A DNA stretch of 64,000 nt from NCBI RefSeq assembly GCF_025574465.1, contig NZ_JAOBPP010000013.1, positions 78,095-142,094 of the forward strand. The letters are read 5' to 3'. Positions within the stretch are counted from its first letter, which is position 1. Every line of letters begins with the position of its first letter. Shown in pieces: positions 20,323 through 29,504 of the stretch. Source of the stretch: Kordiimonas aestuarii. Lineage in GTDB: Bacteria; Pseudomonadota; Alphaproteobacteria; Sphingomonadales; Kordiimonadaceae. The position numbers and the translations under genes were made by a program. The notes below the pieces were generated by a model, which was not told the DNA's origin, did no database searches, and worked only from the letters and a program-made list of their open reading frames with translations.

Positions 20323-21966
20323 TCAAGCGGCTGCTGACTTTTTTAACCGCTGCTCGATCTCACTATGGTTGTGTCGGTTTGCGTCTTCCACCGGGGTGGC
20401 TCCCCAACGGTCTTTTGCTTGCGGGTTTGCACCACGGGCAAGCAGGTAGGCGACCGCCAGTTCCCGTCCTTCTGCGGCTGCAAGATGGAGAGGGGAACGG
20501 CCGTCATAGTCTGCCGCGTTGATATCGGCACCATGGGCAACAAGCCGGGTAATTTCGGCGAGGTCGCCAAGGCTGGCGGCATGGATAAGCTGGTAGGTAA
20601 GGTCGCTGCGGTATAGTTCCTGCGACCGGATCGGATCTTTCTTGGCCTCGCCTTCGGAAAGGCCGTCATAGTTGTGGAAGCTATAGCGCTCCACCAGCTT
20701 ACGGCAAAATTCAATGCCCCGCACGCTGTTGCCAAGCTTGTCCAGGCGTGGTGACCAGATGGCAAAGCCCATCCGGTTCGGCACCACCACCATCAGGGCG
20801 CCCGACACGCCGGACTTGGCGGGTAGGCCGATGGTAAAGGCAAATTCGCCGGAGAAATCATACATGCCGCATGAATACATCAGCGACAGGCAATGTTTGA
20901 CGGTCTCGCTTGAAAATACGCGCTCGTTCGTCAGAGGGTTCACCCCTGCGTTGGCAAGCGTGGCCGCGGCGATGGACATGCGTTCTGCGGTGGTTTCGAT
21001 CGAGCAGGACTGGAAGTAGAAATCCAGCGTTTGCAGGAGGTCCGTGTGCGCCGGAAACGCCTTCTTTTCCTGCATGAAATAGGCAAGCGCGAAATTGCGG
21101 TCTGCTGTCGCTTTTTCTGAAAGATAAACCGGGTTGTTGTAGCCCGGAGCCGCACCACCAGAAAGTGCTGTCCATGTCTTGATGACATGATCGAAGCGGT
21201 CAGAAAGCGGCAGGTCGGGATGGATCAGAGAACACGACATGATCGCGCCTGCGTTGATCATGGGATTATGCGGCAGGCCCCGGTCATTTAGCGCGAGTTC
21301 ATTAAAGCTGCGACCGCTCGGTTCCCGCCCGACGTGCGCGTGTACCTTTTCCTCGCCGTTTAGAGTCAACGCCATGGCATAGTTGATGGGCTTGCAGGTG
21401 GATTGCACACAAAATGGCACATCCTTGTCACCGAATGAGGCTCGCTGGCCATCGATAGTGCACACCCCCATGCCAAACTGATCGGGTGCTACTCTTGCGA
21501 GCTGCGGAATATAATCGGCTACCGCGCCGTCGCGTATTTCCCGGCAGTCTTCAAACATGGTGCTCATTTCATCGCAGAATTCGTTGAAGCGAGGCACAAT
21601 GAATTGGTCCTTGGCGATACGGTTAAGGAACCCGATGTCATGGCCAAAGAGCTTTGTAAAGGACTCCAGATCGATCGCTTCATGGGAGCGTTTGAGCGCT
21701 TCCAGCGTGTCCTTTACGCGCGGATCGTCGGTGTGGATACCCTTGCTGTTGAATGCCGCCAAAAGGCCATCGCGAGGGATGAAGCCGTCTCGCGACCGAT
21801 CAAGCGCACGAAAGATCTTGGTTATCTCTTCTGCAGCGGTTGACGACAGAAAAGGTGCTGTCGCATCATTTGCTGCATTCGCCTTGACATGAGGCGACCG
21901 CTTTTTCTGGTTCGCGGTGCGTTTTGGCGCAGTCTTCTTTGCTGTGTTTTTTACCGAGGAAGCCAT
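20323..21966 (-). CDS. Glutaminase with EF-hand-like N-terminus and C-terminal ankyrin repeats
   Basis: The 547-residue protein has a basic N-terminal tail and an EF-hand-like segment (residues about 51-77, DRSRDG loop; position 12 is Gly rather than Glu, so calcium binding is doubtful). A beta-lactamase-fold glutaminase domain follows, with the S-x-x-K active site (Ser189-Lys192 in VQSTCKP) plus NPMINAGAI and LPAKSGVSGALMVVVP. Two to three ankyrin repeats end it (about 455-540, ADYDGRSPLHLAAAEGRE). This architecture matches animal kidney/liver-type glutaminases rather than the short bacterial GlsA. It converts glutamine to glutamate and ammonia, and lies beside amt and glutamine synthetase genes. 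Confidence 0.92.
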   Translation of the reverse strand: MASSVKNTAKKTAPKRTANQKKRSPHVKANAANDATAPFLSSTAAEEITKIFRALDRSRDGFIPRDGLLAAFNSKGIHTDDPRVKDTLEALKRSHEAIDLESFTKLFGHDIGFLNRIAKDQFIVPRFNEFCDEMSTMFEDCREIRDGAVADYIPQLARVAPDQFGMGVCTIDGQRASFGDKDVPFCVQSTCKPINYAMALTLNGEEKVHAHVGREPSGRSFNELALNDRGLPHNPMINAGAIMSCSLIHPDLPLSDRFDHVIKTWTALSGGAAPGYNNPVYLSEKATADRNFALAYFMQEKKAFPAHTDLLQTLDFYFQSCSIETTAERMSIAAATLANAGVNPLTNERVFSSETVKHCLSLMYSCGMYDFSGEFAFTIGLPAKSGVSGALMVVVPNRMGFAIWSPRLDKLGNSVRGIEFCRKLVERYSFHNYDGLSEGEAKKDPIRSQELYRSDLTYQLIHAASLGDLAEITRLVAHGADINAADYDGRSPLHLAAAEGRELAVAYLLARGANPQAKDRWGATPVEDANRHNHSEIEQRLKKSAAA

Positions 21967-22043
21967 GATCTGTCCTTCGTGCGAGAGTTTTCATGCAGGA
22001 CGGCCATATGCCGTCCTAGTGTTATTTGTCTGCCGCGCTTCAC

Positions 22044-23396
22044 TTAGCGGCTTGGCGCTTCTGAATCGGTCTGGTCGCGTGTCGTTTGCGAAGAAAGTGA
22101 GTTTTTATCTGAAGGAAGCAGCGCGTCGATGAAGTCGAAGTTATAGGCACGGGTGCCCATTTCAGCGAGGTCGGCACCAACTTCCTCTGCCTGTGTGTCG
22201 AGACGAATGCCAAAGGACAGTCGCATCACCCACCAGATCAGGAAGCTAAGCACAAAGACAAAGGCACCGATGCTGGCAACACCAAACAGTTGCACACTGA
22301 GCGAGGCACCTTCGTTGGTGACAGAAGCTACCACGGTGCCCCAGATGCCGGCGGCAAGGTGTACCGGCACGGCACCAACGACATCGTCGATACGGAAGGA
22401 TTCAAGTAGCCAGGCTGCAACCAGCATTACCAATCCGCCACCGGCACCAATCAGGAGCGCTGCACTGATCGAGGGTGCCGATGGTTCCGCTGTGATGGCG
22501 ACGAGGCCCGCGAGGGCGCCGTTCAGGGTGAGCATAAGGTTAGGCCGCCTGAACAGGAGCTGTGTGGCCAACAGCACAGCCAGTACACCACCGGCCGCGG
22601 CTGCGTTGGTGTTGGCAAATATATTGGATATAGCGATCGCATCTTCCACAGAGGAAAGCGACAGTTGTGAACCGCCATTAAAGCCCAGCCAGCCGAACCA
22701 GAGGATCAGCACCCCGATTGCCACCTGAGGAGCCGACGAACCCGGAAGCGGCTTCGGGCGACCTTCACTGCAGAACCGACCTGTGCGTGGCCCAAGTAAC
22801 AGGGCGCCGGCGAGGGCTGCCCATCCGCCCACGGAATGCACAACGGTTGAGCCTGCAAAGTCGGTGAAGCCGAGACGCGCCAACCAGCCGCCGCCCCACG
22901 TCCATGAGCCCACAACAGGATAAATAATACCGGTCAGAATGGCAGCAAATGTGAGAAATGGCCAAAAGCGGCTGCGTTCGGCGAGAGCACCGGATACGAC
23001 GGAGGCTGCGGTCGCAACAAAAACCATCTGGAAAAACCAATAGGCATTCGCAGCGTGACCGCTGCTGAGGTCGCCACCAAGGGCTGCGGTGTCATCTGGT
23101 ATCCATGTCCCAGGAGTGCCTGGGGCAAACATGATATTATAGCCGATAACGTAGAAGGTTATGCCAGCGATTGCGTACAGGCTGATGTTTTTGGTCAGGA
23201 TTACACCCACCGACTTGGAGCGTACCGAGCCAGCCTCAAGCATGGTAAATCCTGCTGCCATGAACATGACAAGCGCACCACAAAGCAGCATCAACAGAGA
23301 ATTTAATACAAATGATGTTTCACTGGACATGGCCGCATAAGCAGGGCTTGCGACGAACAGGCAAGCAGCACCACCTGCGAGAAATTTCTTAAGCAT
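22044..23396 (-). CDS. amt: Ammonium transporter, Amt family
   Basis: The 450-residue protein starts with a signal-like segment (cleavable leader ending SPAYA) and has eleven membrane helices. The pore twin histidines are in AGSTVVHSVGGWAAL and VGAVPVHLAAGIWGT, and the family signature includes FNGGSQLSL. It conducts ammonium into the cytoplasm. The cytoplasmic tail is fairly long and ends in a Ser/Thr-rich stretch. A GGAG site precedes the ATG. It lies 55 bases downstream of the glutamine synthetase gene with a hairpin between them. No glnK/PII gene is adjacent, which is unusual for amtB. Confidence 0.93.
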   Translation of the reverse strand: MLKKFLAGGAACLFVASPAYAAMSSETSFVLNSLLMLLCGALVMFMAAGFTMLEAGSVRSKSVGVILTKNISLYAIAGITFYVIGYNIMFAPGTPGTWIPDDTAALGGDLSSGHAANAYWFFQMVFVATAASVVSGALAERSRFWPFLTFAAILTGIIYPVVGSWTWGGGWLARLGFTDFAGSTVVHSVGGWAALAGALLLGPRTGRFCSEGRPKPLPGSSAPQVAIGVLILWFGWLGFNGGSQLSLSSVEDAIAISNIFANTNAAAAGGVLAVLLATQLLFRRPNLMLTLNGALAGLVAITAEPSAPSISAALLIGAGGGLVMLVAAWLLESFRIDDVVGAVPVHLAAGIWGTVVASVTNEGASLSVQLFGVASIGAFVFVLSFLIWWVMRLSFGIRLDTQAEEVGADLAEMGTRAYNFDFIDALLPSDKNSLSSQTTRDQTDSEAPSR

Positions 23397-23420
23397 AACA
23401 AAACTCCAAAATAAATTGAG

Positions 23421-23445
23421 CTGCGCCCACCTGAGGTGGGCGCAG
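23421..23445 (-). terminator. Hairpin between glutamine synthetase and amt genes
   Basis: A perfect 11-bp GC-rich stem (23421-23431 with 23435-23445, 3-base loop) lies 6 bases past the synthetase stop. On the minus strand it is followed by a T-rich but interrupted stretch, so it looks like a partial terminator or mRNA-end stabiliser that would lower amt expression relative to the synthetase. Confidence 0.6.
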
Positions 23446-23451
23446 ACAAGC

Positions 23452-24549
23452 TTATGCAGCTACAGATTCAGGGTGATTTCCGCTTTGGAGAATGGCCTCG
23501 ATGGCGGCCTGCTCGATGTCACAAACGGTGGCAGCGATTTTTGCTGCGACTTCGTATGGGTCAGCGTTGGCGCCTGGGCGACGGTCCTCAAAGTAACCGT
23601 GGCCTTTTTCCTGAACGGGAAGCGGGATGCGAATGGAGGCACCACGGTCCGCTGTACCGGCACGGAACTCGTTGATCGAGCATGTTTCGTGTTGGCCTGT
23701 CAGGCGCTCAGCAAGGCCATCACCATAAATGGCGATGTGCTCGGCGTGTTTGCTGCCAAGGCGCTCGACAGCTTTTTCGATTGCCTTCATACCCTCTTGC
23801 GCGCGGGTGGCTTCGGTGGAGAAGTTGGTGTGCATGCCTGCGCCGTTCCAGTCACCTTTGACCGGTTTGTTGGCAAAAGAGACGCTCACGCCGTGGTCTT
23901 CAGCTACACGGTGTAAAATCCAGCGTGCGAGCCACACATGGTCTGCGACGTTCAGGAGGCCAGGGTCTTCATTACCAATGCCGCGGAAGCCGATCTGGAA
24001 TTCCCATTGGCCTGGCATGACCTCTGCGTTCAGGCCGTAATACAGCAAGTCTGCGTCAAGACATTTTTGAGCGTGTTCCTCCGCAATGGCGCGGCCAAAG
24101 GCAACGTCCGCACCAACACTGCAATAATAGGGTCCTTGGGCGTCAGGTTCACCGCTCACAGGCCAGCCGAGGGGACGTTCGTCCTGAAACAGTGTGTATT
24201 CCTGCTCAAAACCAGCCCATGGGCGTTGACGCTCGGCGCCGGCTTTCAGTGTCGCGCGGAGCGACGCTCGGGTATTGCTTTCGTGAACCTTGCCAGCGGC
24301 GTCGTAGACTTCACAAAGCACAAGATAGTTGTTGCCTTCGCGGAAGGGGTCACGAACAACGCAAGCTGGTACCAGCAGGCAATCGGAATCAGATCCTTCA
24401 GCCTGACCCGTGGAGGAGCCATCAAAGCTCCAGATCGGGAAGTCTATGGCTTTGGGCGATGCATTGTCAGCGCGGACAAAGCGGGTTTTGGAGCGAAGCT
24501 GACGGGTAGGTTTGCTGCCGTCGAGCCAGATATATTCTGCAAAAGACAT
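23452..24549 (-). CDS. glnII: Glutamine synthetase type II (eukaryotic-like GSII)
   Basis: The 365-residue length and motifs fit GSII rather than the roughly 470-residue GSI. They include FAEYIWLDGS at the start, WSFDGSSTGQAEGSDSD, WAGFEQEYTLF, GPYYCSVGAD, GPQW-type AEVMPGQWEFQIG, GDWNGAGMHTNFST and the glutamate-flap region INEFRAGTADRGASIRIP. It makes glutamine from glutamate and ammonia using ATP. GSII is found in rhizobia, some other bacteria and eukaryotes and is not adenylylated like GSI. Clustering with amt and a eukaryote-like glutaminase suggests a dedicated ammonium/glutamine handling unit. Confidence 0.95.
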   Translation of the reverse strand: MSFAEYIWLDGSKPTRQLRSKTRFVRADNASPKAIDFPIWSFDGSSTGQAEGSDSDCLLVPACVVRDPFREGNNYLVLCEVYDAAGKVHESNTRASLRATLKAGAERQRPWAGFEQEYTLFQDERPLGWPVSGEPDAQGPYYCSVGADVAFGRAIAEEHAQKCLDADLLYYGLNAEVMPGQWEFQIGFRGIGNEDPGLLNVADHVWLARWILHRVAEDHGVSVSFANKPVKGDWNGAGMHTNFSTEATRAQEGMKAIEKAVERLGSKHAEHIAIYGDGLAERLTGQHETCSINEFRAGTADRGASIRIPLPVQEKGHGYFEDRRPGANADPYEVAAKIAATVCDIEQAAIEAILQSGNHPESVAA

Positions 24550-24592
24550 TTTGTTTCCTTGTCAGTTTATTTCGTCAGTTTATTTCCGCCGT

Positions 24593-24664
24593 ACGTCAGA
24601 CCGGAACATGTCCATATCGGTGTGGGGACCCCGATGGTTTGGACAAGTGTGTCCGGCCTGACGT
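24593..24664. promoter_or_regulatory. Extended nested stem-loop upstream of glnII
   Basis: Three nested complementary blocks form one 72-base imperfect hairpin: 24593-24605 with 24652-24664 (12 of 13 pairs), 24609-24613 with 24641-24645, and 24616-24620 with 24631-24635. It starts 43 bases upstream of the glnII start and would lie in its leader if transcription begins beyond 24664. It could equally be a palindromic protein site or act on the divergent regulator gene. No known riboswitch was recognised. Confidence 0.5.
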
Positions 24665-24859
24665 CGGCTTGAGGGGAAATAACCAGAAGCCGCGCAGAAA
24701 ATCATAAGGAAGGTTTGAAAAGGTTCTGATTTGTTTCGCTCGAAACTGATTTTTGGAAAATCTTTATTTTTCAATAAGTTGTATTTATTGCAATTGATTG
24801 TAACCTCAGTTATTAAGGAGTTCTTAAGTAGCCAGCAGCGACGAATTGCGGAGATTTGC

Positions 24860-26758
24860 ATGTCTCAGGATGGACATTCGGGTCGACAGATCATCGGCAT
24901 GTCGAGTATGGACATCTCTGTCGACTTGGTGAACGAGGTTGTCACTTTGAAAGACAAGCCCGTGCACCTGGGGCGAAAGTCGTATCGTTTGCTGGTGGAG
25001 CTGATGCTCAGGCCGCAAGCGCTGCTCTCCAAAGATGCGCTTATTCTAAAGGTTTGGGACGGCCGTGCGGTATCAGACGCAGTCCTGACAACAGCCATGC
25101 ATGAGGTGCGACGTGTTCTGCGCGATCAGGCGCGTACCCCTAAATATATAGAAACCGCCCACGGTCGTGGGTACCGTTTTTTGCATTCGGTGGAGACACT
25201 GGAAGATTCAGGCGATCTGGATGAGCTCGGGGAGCGCTCCTCCGCTGAAGGCGCGCCCTATTTACCGGTGTCGGACACATCATCCCCGGATCTGGTGGCC
25301 AGCGGTTTTTCGCGTAGCAAACGAGCTTTGGAGATTACAGCGTTGGGCGCCTTCATTCTGGCCTTGATTGCCTTCATCGCCTTGGCTGGAAGCAACCCCA
25401 ACGATGGTGGCGCGGGTACGGATCGCCGTCCGCAAAAACTCGTCTCAGAGGCGGGTGACGACAAACCTGTTCGGGGGCGTCCCGCAGGATTGACTACCGA
25501 TGGTACGGACGAGGCAGGCAAGGTGGCGACCAGCACAAGCATCGCCGCCTATGACGCTTATTACCGTGGGGTGCGTCTTTTTGAAAACGCGAACTATGAA
25601 GAACAACTGCTGGAATCATTGGCTGCCTTTGAAGAGGCGCTGGTGCTTGACCCCCAGTTTGTACCTGCGTTGGCAGCGAAGGCCAAAACATTGCTCGCGA
25701 TAAATTGGGCGGGAAGCTTTGATCCGACATGGCGCGTGCGGGCACGGAAAACGCTTGACGAGCTTGAGGCAATAGCGCCTGAAAGTGTCGAAACGTATCT
25801 CACCAAAGGTTATTATCACTACTGGGGGTTTCGGGATTATCAGGCCGCCAGCGCGGCGCTGGAGCAGGCGGCTGCGGTGGCGCCCAAACGCTCGGAGGTT
25901 TGGGAGTTGAAGGGCTATGTTGCGCGTCGGCAAGGCAAGTTCAAGGAGGCTGCGGCTGCGCTCGAGCGCGCCTATGAACTGAACCCGACCAATATAACGC
26001 TTCTCACGGAAACCATAGAAACATACGCCCCCCTTGGTTTTTTTAATAAGGTGGATAAGCTCGTGCAGGCTGCGCGGGTCCTCGACCCAATGTATAACGA
26101 TCTCGTCTACACCGAAGCGGTAATCTGGGCCATGCGCGGCGCGCCTACGAAAGCCTACGCGGCCGTGACGAGCAAAATGACCGCGCCGCCGTCCGATCAC
26201 GGTATCTGGGTTCTGGAATATGCACTGCTGACAAGGGATGCCGGGCTGATCGAAGAAGCGTTGGCTGGTTTGCCGAACGCGACGGATGTCAATGTAGATA
26301 GACAGCTATATGCAGACAGGCTTGTAGTGGAAGCATATATGGCTCTCGGTCGGGGTGAGGACGCAGCAGAAAAACTCAACCTGCTGGCAGAAAAAGTTGC
26401 TGAACTGTTTCCTGACGGAAGCTTGCGTTGGCACCCAAACGGCGCATTCACGCCAGTTGACCTGCCGGGCCTGCAGCAAGACCTGACAAAAGTTGAGCGG
26501 ATTGTTAAAGATTATGAAGCATTTGTTTCCAATGATCTGTGGCAGTCCCGGCGGCATTGGTACGCTATCGCGCGGGCCTTCGTGCGGGCAGGTTCACCCG
26601 ACCGGGCCTTTGATTATATTGACCGGCTCACCGCCGTTTATGGCCCGCAATATTATCTTCGGTTTTCGGTAGATCCAGCCTTTGACAGTATTCGCGACCA
26701 CAAACGTTATGCTGCGTTGAAAGCAGACTTTCATAAGTGGGAAGCCGACCAGCCCTGA
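24860..26758 (+). CDS. CadC-like membrane-bound transcriptional regulator with TPR sensor domain
   Basis: The 632-residue protein has an N-terminal OmpR/CadC-type winged helix (residues about 20-108, ending in the typical YIETAHGRGYRF). An acidic linker and a single membrane helix (about 158-177) follow. The large C-terminal domain consists of TPR-like helices (for example ALVLDPQFVPALAAKAKTL and AFEEALVLDP). It should bind DNA while anchored in the inner membrane, with the TPR part in the periplasm. The start at 24860 has GGAG upstream; an in-frame TTG at 24731 would add an AT-rich stretch that looks like promoter. It diverges from glnII and is followed by a convergent envelope operon. Targets unknown. 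Confidence 0.85.
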   Translation: MSQDGHSGRQIIGMSSMDISVDLVNEVVTLKDKPVHLGRKSYRLLVELMLRPQALLSKDALILKVWDGRAVSDAVLTTAMHEVRRVLRDQARTPKYIETAHGRGYRFLHSVETLEDSGDLDELGERSSAEGAPYLPVSDTSSPDLVASGFSRSKRALEITALGAFILALIAFIALAGSNPNDGGAGTDRRPQKLVSEAGDDKPVRGRPAGLTTDGTDEAGKVATSTSIAAYDAYYRGVRLFENANYEEQLLESLAAFEEALVLDPQFVPALAAKAKTLLAINWAGSFDPTWRVRARKTLDELEAIAPESVETYLTKGYYHYWGFRDYQAASAALEQAAAVAPKRSEVWELKGYVARRQGKFKEAAAALERAYELNPTNITLLTETIETYAPLGFFNKVDKLVQAARVLDPMYNDLVYTEAVIWAMRGAPTKAYAAVTSKMTAPPSDHGIWVLEYALLTRDAGLIEEALAGLPNATDVNVDRQLYADRLVVEAYMALGRGEDAAEKLNLLAEKVAELFPDGSLRWHPNGAFTPVDLPGLQQDLTKVERIVKDYEAFVSNDLWQSRRHWYAIARAFVRAGSPDRAFDYIDRLTAVYGPQYYLRFSVDPAFDSIRDHKRYAALKADFHKWEADQP

Positions 26759-26785
26759 GACCGGTCGCTTCTGTCGGGCAGGTGC

Positions 26786-27637
26786 TCACGTGCCTTCGCA
26801 TGCCTTGGTATAGGTGTTGCTTGCCGGGGCCGGTGTTGCTTGCCGGGTAGCTTGATCTACCGTGATCGGCAGTTGTGTACCGGAGGGTGCCCCCCAATAG
26901 GTCTCAACCATCGCCAGATAGACACCCGCGCTGTCCAAAAAGGCCTGCGCCATTCTATTCGTATTGCTGCAGTAATAAGCCTTGATATTATCCGGTACTC
27001 CACCAAAATCCGTGGCCACCTTATAGGCTTGGGTAACAGCGGCCTTCATGCCGACCAGAGCATCCGCGATGGTGGTGAGATCTCGCGCTTCCTGCTGTGT
27101 CGCGCCATCGGCCATGTTAATGCCTGAAAATAGTGACGACCCACCCGGGCTCATAGAGCGCCTCGTTTCCTCATAGCCTGCGTATGGCGGGATCAAGGGC
27201 AGCAGGAAACAGTCCCGGTCTGGACTGTTTTCGCCCATCTTCTGACAGAGCGCCTTGCCGTCTTCAACCACGTTACCAAGGGCGGTGTTTACCGAGGGAT
27301 CATAGCTTTGCCAGTAAGCCATTGCGGCGATGCGGTAATAACTTAGGGCTTCAGGGAGAGTGTCAGACTCGGCTGCTAGTTTCTGGGCTTTGTTGGCGGC
27401 CTGATTGCCGATGTCGGCAAGATTTACAAAATCAAGGGACTGCACACCAGCAGGGTCGCGTTTGTCTGTGGGTATTTGCTGTGCATGTGCCTCAGCTTGC
27501 CGGTGACGAATGCGTTGCTGGATGCCTTGTTGCAGGTCATTGTCCAGTTTGATGATATTTGAAGCTGTGCGCACCTGATCGATGGTGACACAACCGCCAA
27601 GAGCGATAGCGAGGACTAAGGGAGCATATGTTTTCAT
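26786..27637 (-). CDS. Lipoprotein of unknown function, last gene of envelope operon
   Basis: This 283-residue protein starts at the ATG preceded by AGGAGACA. It has a type II signal peptide with lipobox LAIALGGC (Cys16), so it should be lipid-anchored in the envelope. The mature part is mostly helical, with a predicted coiled or helical segment (SNIIKLDNDLQQGIQQRIRHRQAEAHAQQ) and a later domain with several cysteines (DRDCFLLP, YYCSN, KACEGT). It lies 10 bases downstream of the repeat-protein gene and 28 bases from the convergent regulator. No known family is recognised. Longer in-frame starts upstream overlap the preceding gene and lack a signal. Confidence 0.75.
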   Translation of the reverse strand: MKTYAPLVLAIALGGCVTIDQVRTASNIIKLDNDLQQGIQQRIRHRQAEAHAQQIPTDKRDPAGVQSLDFVNLADIGNQAANKAQKLAAESDTLPEALSYYRIAAMAYWQSYDPSVNTALGNVVEDGKALCQKMGENSPDRDCFLLPLIPPYAGYEETRRSMSPGGSSLFSGINMADGATQQEARDLTTIADALVGMKAAVTQAYKVATDFGGVPDNIKAYYCSNTNRMAQAFLDSAGVYLAMVETYWGAPSGTQLPITVDQATRQATPAPASNTYTKACEGT

Positions 27638-27647
27638 TGCTTGTCTC

Positions 27648-29486
27648 CTAGGACGCAGCCAGTGCGGCAGAGATGTCGCTGTCCGTTGGCAGGGTTCCGG
27701 TCGCAAGTACCTTGCCCAACAGAAGGCGGATAAGTTTTTTGACAGTATCGGCGCCGAATGTTTGCGGGTCAGCTTGGGTTCTATCGTTGATGTCTTTGAT
27801 GAAATTTTTCACCAGATCAGGGTTTCCGGCCGCCGCGCTGACGTTTCCGCCAAGTCCATGGACGACCTCAATGATAGCGTCGCGCAGGGTGTTGCCAAAG
27901 AGGCGCGGGCTGCCTGCACGCCCGCCGTCACTCCATGCCTCGCCAGCTACAGTCAGTATCGATTTGATCGCCGTGGTTGCCAGCGAATTTGCGTCGGTAC
28001 CAAAAAGTCGACCGGGATTGGCGGACGCTTCTTCAACTGCCGCCGCAGCGATTTTGAGCCATCCGTCGCTGGTCAGTAGCAAGTGTGTGTCCGCGGCCAT
28101 CGCTTTGGCTATACCGCTGGCAATGTCCTGAAGTTCCGGCTTGTCAATGCCAAGCATACCGGGCGTCTGGGCCGCCTGCTGCAACAGAATGCGACCGAGA
28201 TCGAGAAGTTCTTTTTCGTTGAAGATGCCAAGCGCCCCAGAATTGCCGCTGGTTATGGCGGCGCTTAGCGAACCGGTCACTTGCTCAAGCGCCTTTTCAG
28301 CTACTTTTTCCCAGGGCTCATCGGGGTTCAGTTTTAGAAGCTTCGGCGCATTGCTGCCGACCACCTCGATGGCCATCGCGGCAAGCGCGGTACCCACCTG
28401 ACCCTTGAATGTCGGGTTCTGGCTTAGCACTGTTGCCGTGCCTTTCAACAGGTCCCTGAAAAGCTCGTTTTTCGGGCTGTCGCCCGAGATGAACAGTGAG
28501 GGGTTGTCGACCGCGACCTTAAGCCCCGATTGATAGAGCTGAATGAGGCCTTCCTTTTTGAACTGGTCGAGCACATTGCCGTCGGCGGCGGTTGATTGCA
28601 GTTCCGAGAAGAGGGCGGTGGTCACGGCACCGAGAGCTGTGTCGTTGGCGAAATCCTTGCCGAGATAGTCGCTGGTATTTTCAGCGAGTATCTTGAATGC
28701 GGCTTCGGCGGCTGGCCCCGCAAGAGCATCGACCAGGTCGCGGTATACCATCTGGTCGGTAATCGATGTTGGCATCGCGTCGATGATAGGTTTTGTGACG
28801 CCCGCCACCAGCTTGGCGATGTTTTCGTTTTTTATTACCAGCGACGTATTGGCTTCCAGTGTACCGAGCCCAGCGCGCAGGAAAATGCCGAGGACACGGT
28901 CCGTAAACCCGTCCCGCGGTCCCATATCGCCGACATCGTTGGGAATAAGTTCATTCATCTGCTTGGCAAATGAGGTGACGAGCGTCTCGCCCTTGCCTCC
29001 GATACCAAAAAGGGAAGGGTTGGTGCCGACAAACTCAAGACCTACGTCTGTAATTGTCAGGGCCATGCGTGCCCATGCGCTGGGTGGTTTCCGTGATTCG
29101 CGCCATTGTTCCACCATTCGGCCGCCTGCGAGCATTTCAGCTTCACGTTGGGCATCGACGGCGTCTTTTCCGTCGGCTACAAGCTTTTCCTGCGCTTGGT
29201 TTTTCAACATCAGGGCGCTGCATTGGTCAATAATGCTGGGGCTGATCGGCGAGATGCGAGGAACCGGTGTCTCCTTCCAGTAGTTTTTCAGGACAGGGTC
29301 AGCCTTGATGACATCTGGATGCGCCCGGAAATAGGCCACCACGGTCTCGCCGGTTGAGGAGGCTGGCCAGCTGAGGTCTGGCAGGAAAATCGCCCGGTCG
29401 CGTGCATGTTCTGCATAAAGGTTCACGCCCGCCTGTCCGGCCCGCAATACGGCTTGGATACCTGCGATGATCATTGAGAGCGACAT
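27648..29486 (-). CDS. 612-residue repeat protein of unknown function
   Basis: After a short hydrophobic-leaning N-terminus the protein is helix-rich and contains a degenerate motif of the form (N/T/S)-P-x-L-(F/L)-(G/x). By hand count it occurs near residues 156, 213, 271, 328, 379, 441, 490, 526 and 573, with a spacing close to 57 over the first half. Clear examples are NPSLFGIGGKG, NPSLFISGDSPKN, TPGMLGIDKPE, NPGRLFGTDANS and SPRLFGNT. Each motif follows a hydrophobic helix, which suggests a solenoid. No signal peptide or catalytic motif is evident. It sits between a membrane protein and a lipoprotein gene with gaps of 18 and 10 bases. I recognise no family. Confidence 0.8.
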   Translation of the reverse strand: MSLSMIIAGIQAVLRAGQAGVNLYAEHARDRAIFLPDLSWPASSTGETVVAYFRAHPDVIKADPVLKNYWKETPVPRISPISPSIIDQCSALMLKNQAQEKLVADGKDAVDAQREAEMLAGGRMVEQWRESRKPPSAWARMALTITDVGLEFVGTNPSLFGIGGKGETLVTSFAKQMNELIPNDVGDMGPRDGFTDRVLGIFLRAGLGTLEANTSLVIKNENIAKLVAGVTKPIIDAMPTSITDQMVYRDLVDALAGPAAEAAFKILAENTSDYLGKDFANDTALGAVTTALFSELQSTAADGNVLDQFKKEGLIQLYQSGLKVAVDNPSLFISGDSPKNELFRDLLKGTATVLSQNPTFKGQVGTALAAMAIEVVGSNAPKLLKLNPDEPWEKVAEKALEQVTGSLSAAITSGNSGALGIFNEKELLDLGRILLQQAAQTPGMLGIDKPELQDIASGIAKAMAADTHLLLTSDGWLKIAAAAVEEASANPGRLFGTDANSLATTAIKSILTVAGEAWSDGGRAGSPRLFGNTLRDAIIEVVHGLGGNVSAAAGNPDLVKNFIKDINDRTQADPQTFGADTVKKLIRLLLGKVLATGTLPTDSDISAALAAS

Positions 29487-29504
29487 ATCCGTTCCTTTCT
29501 ACGC

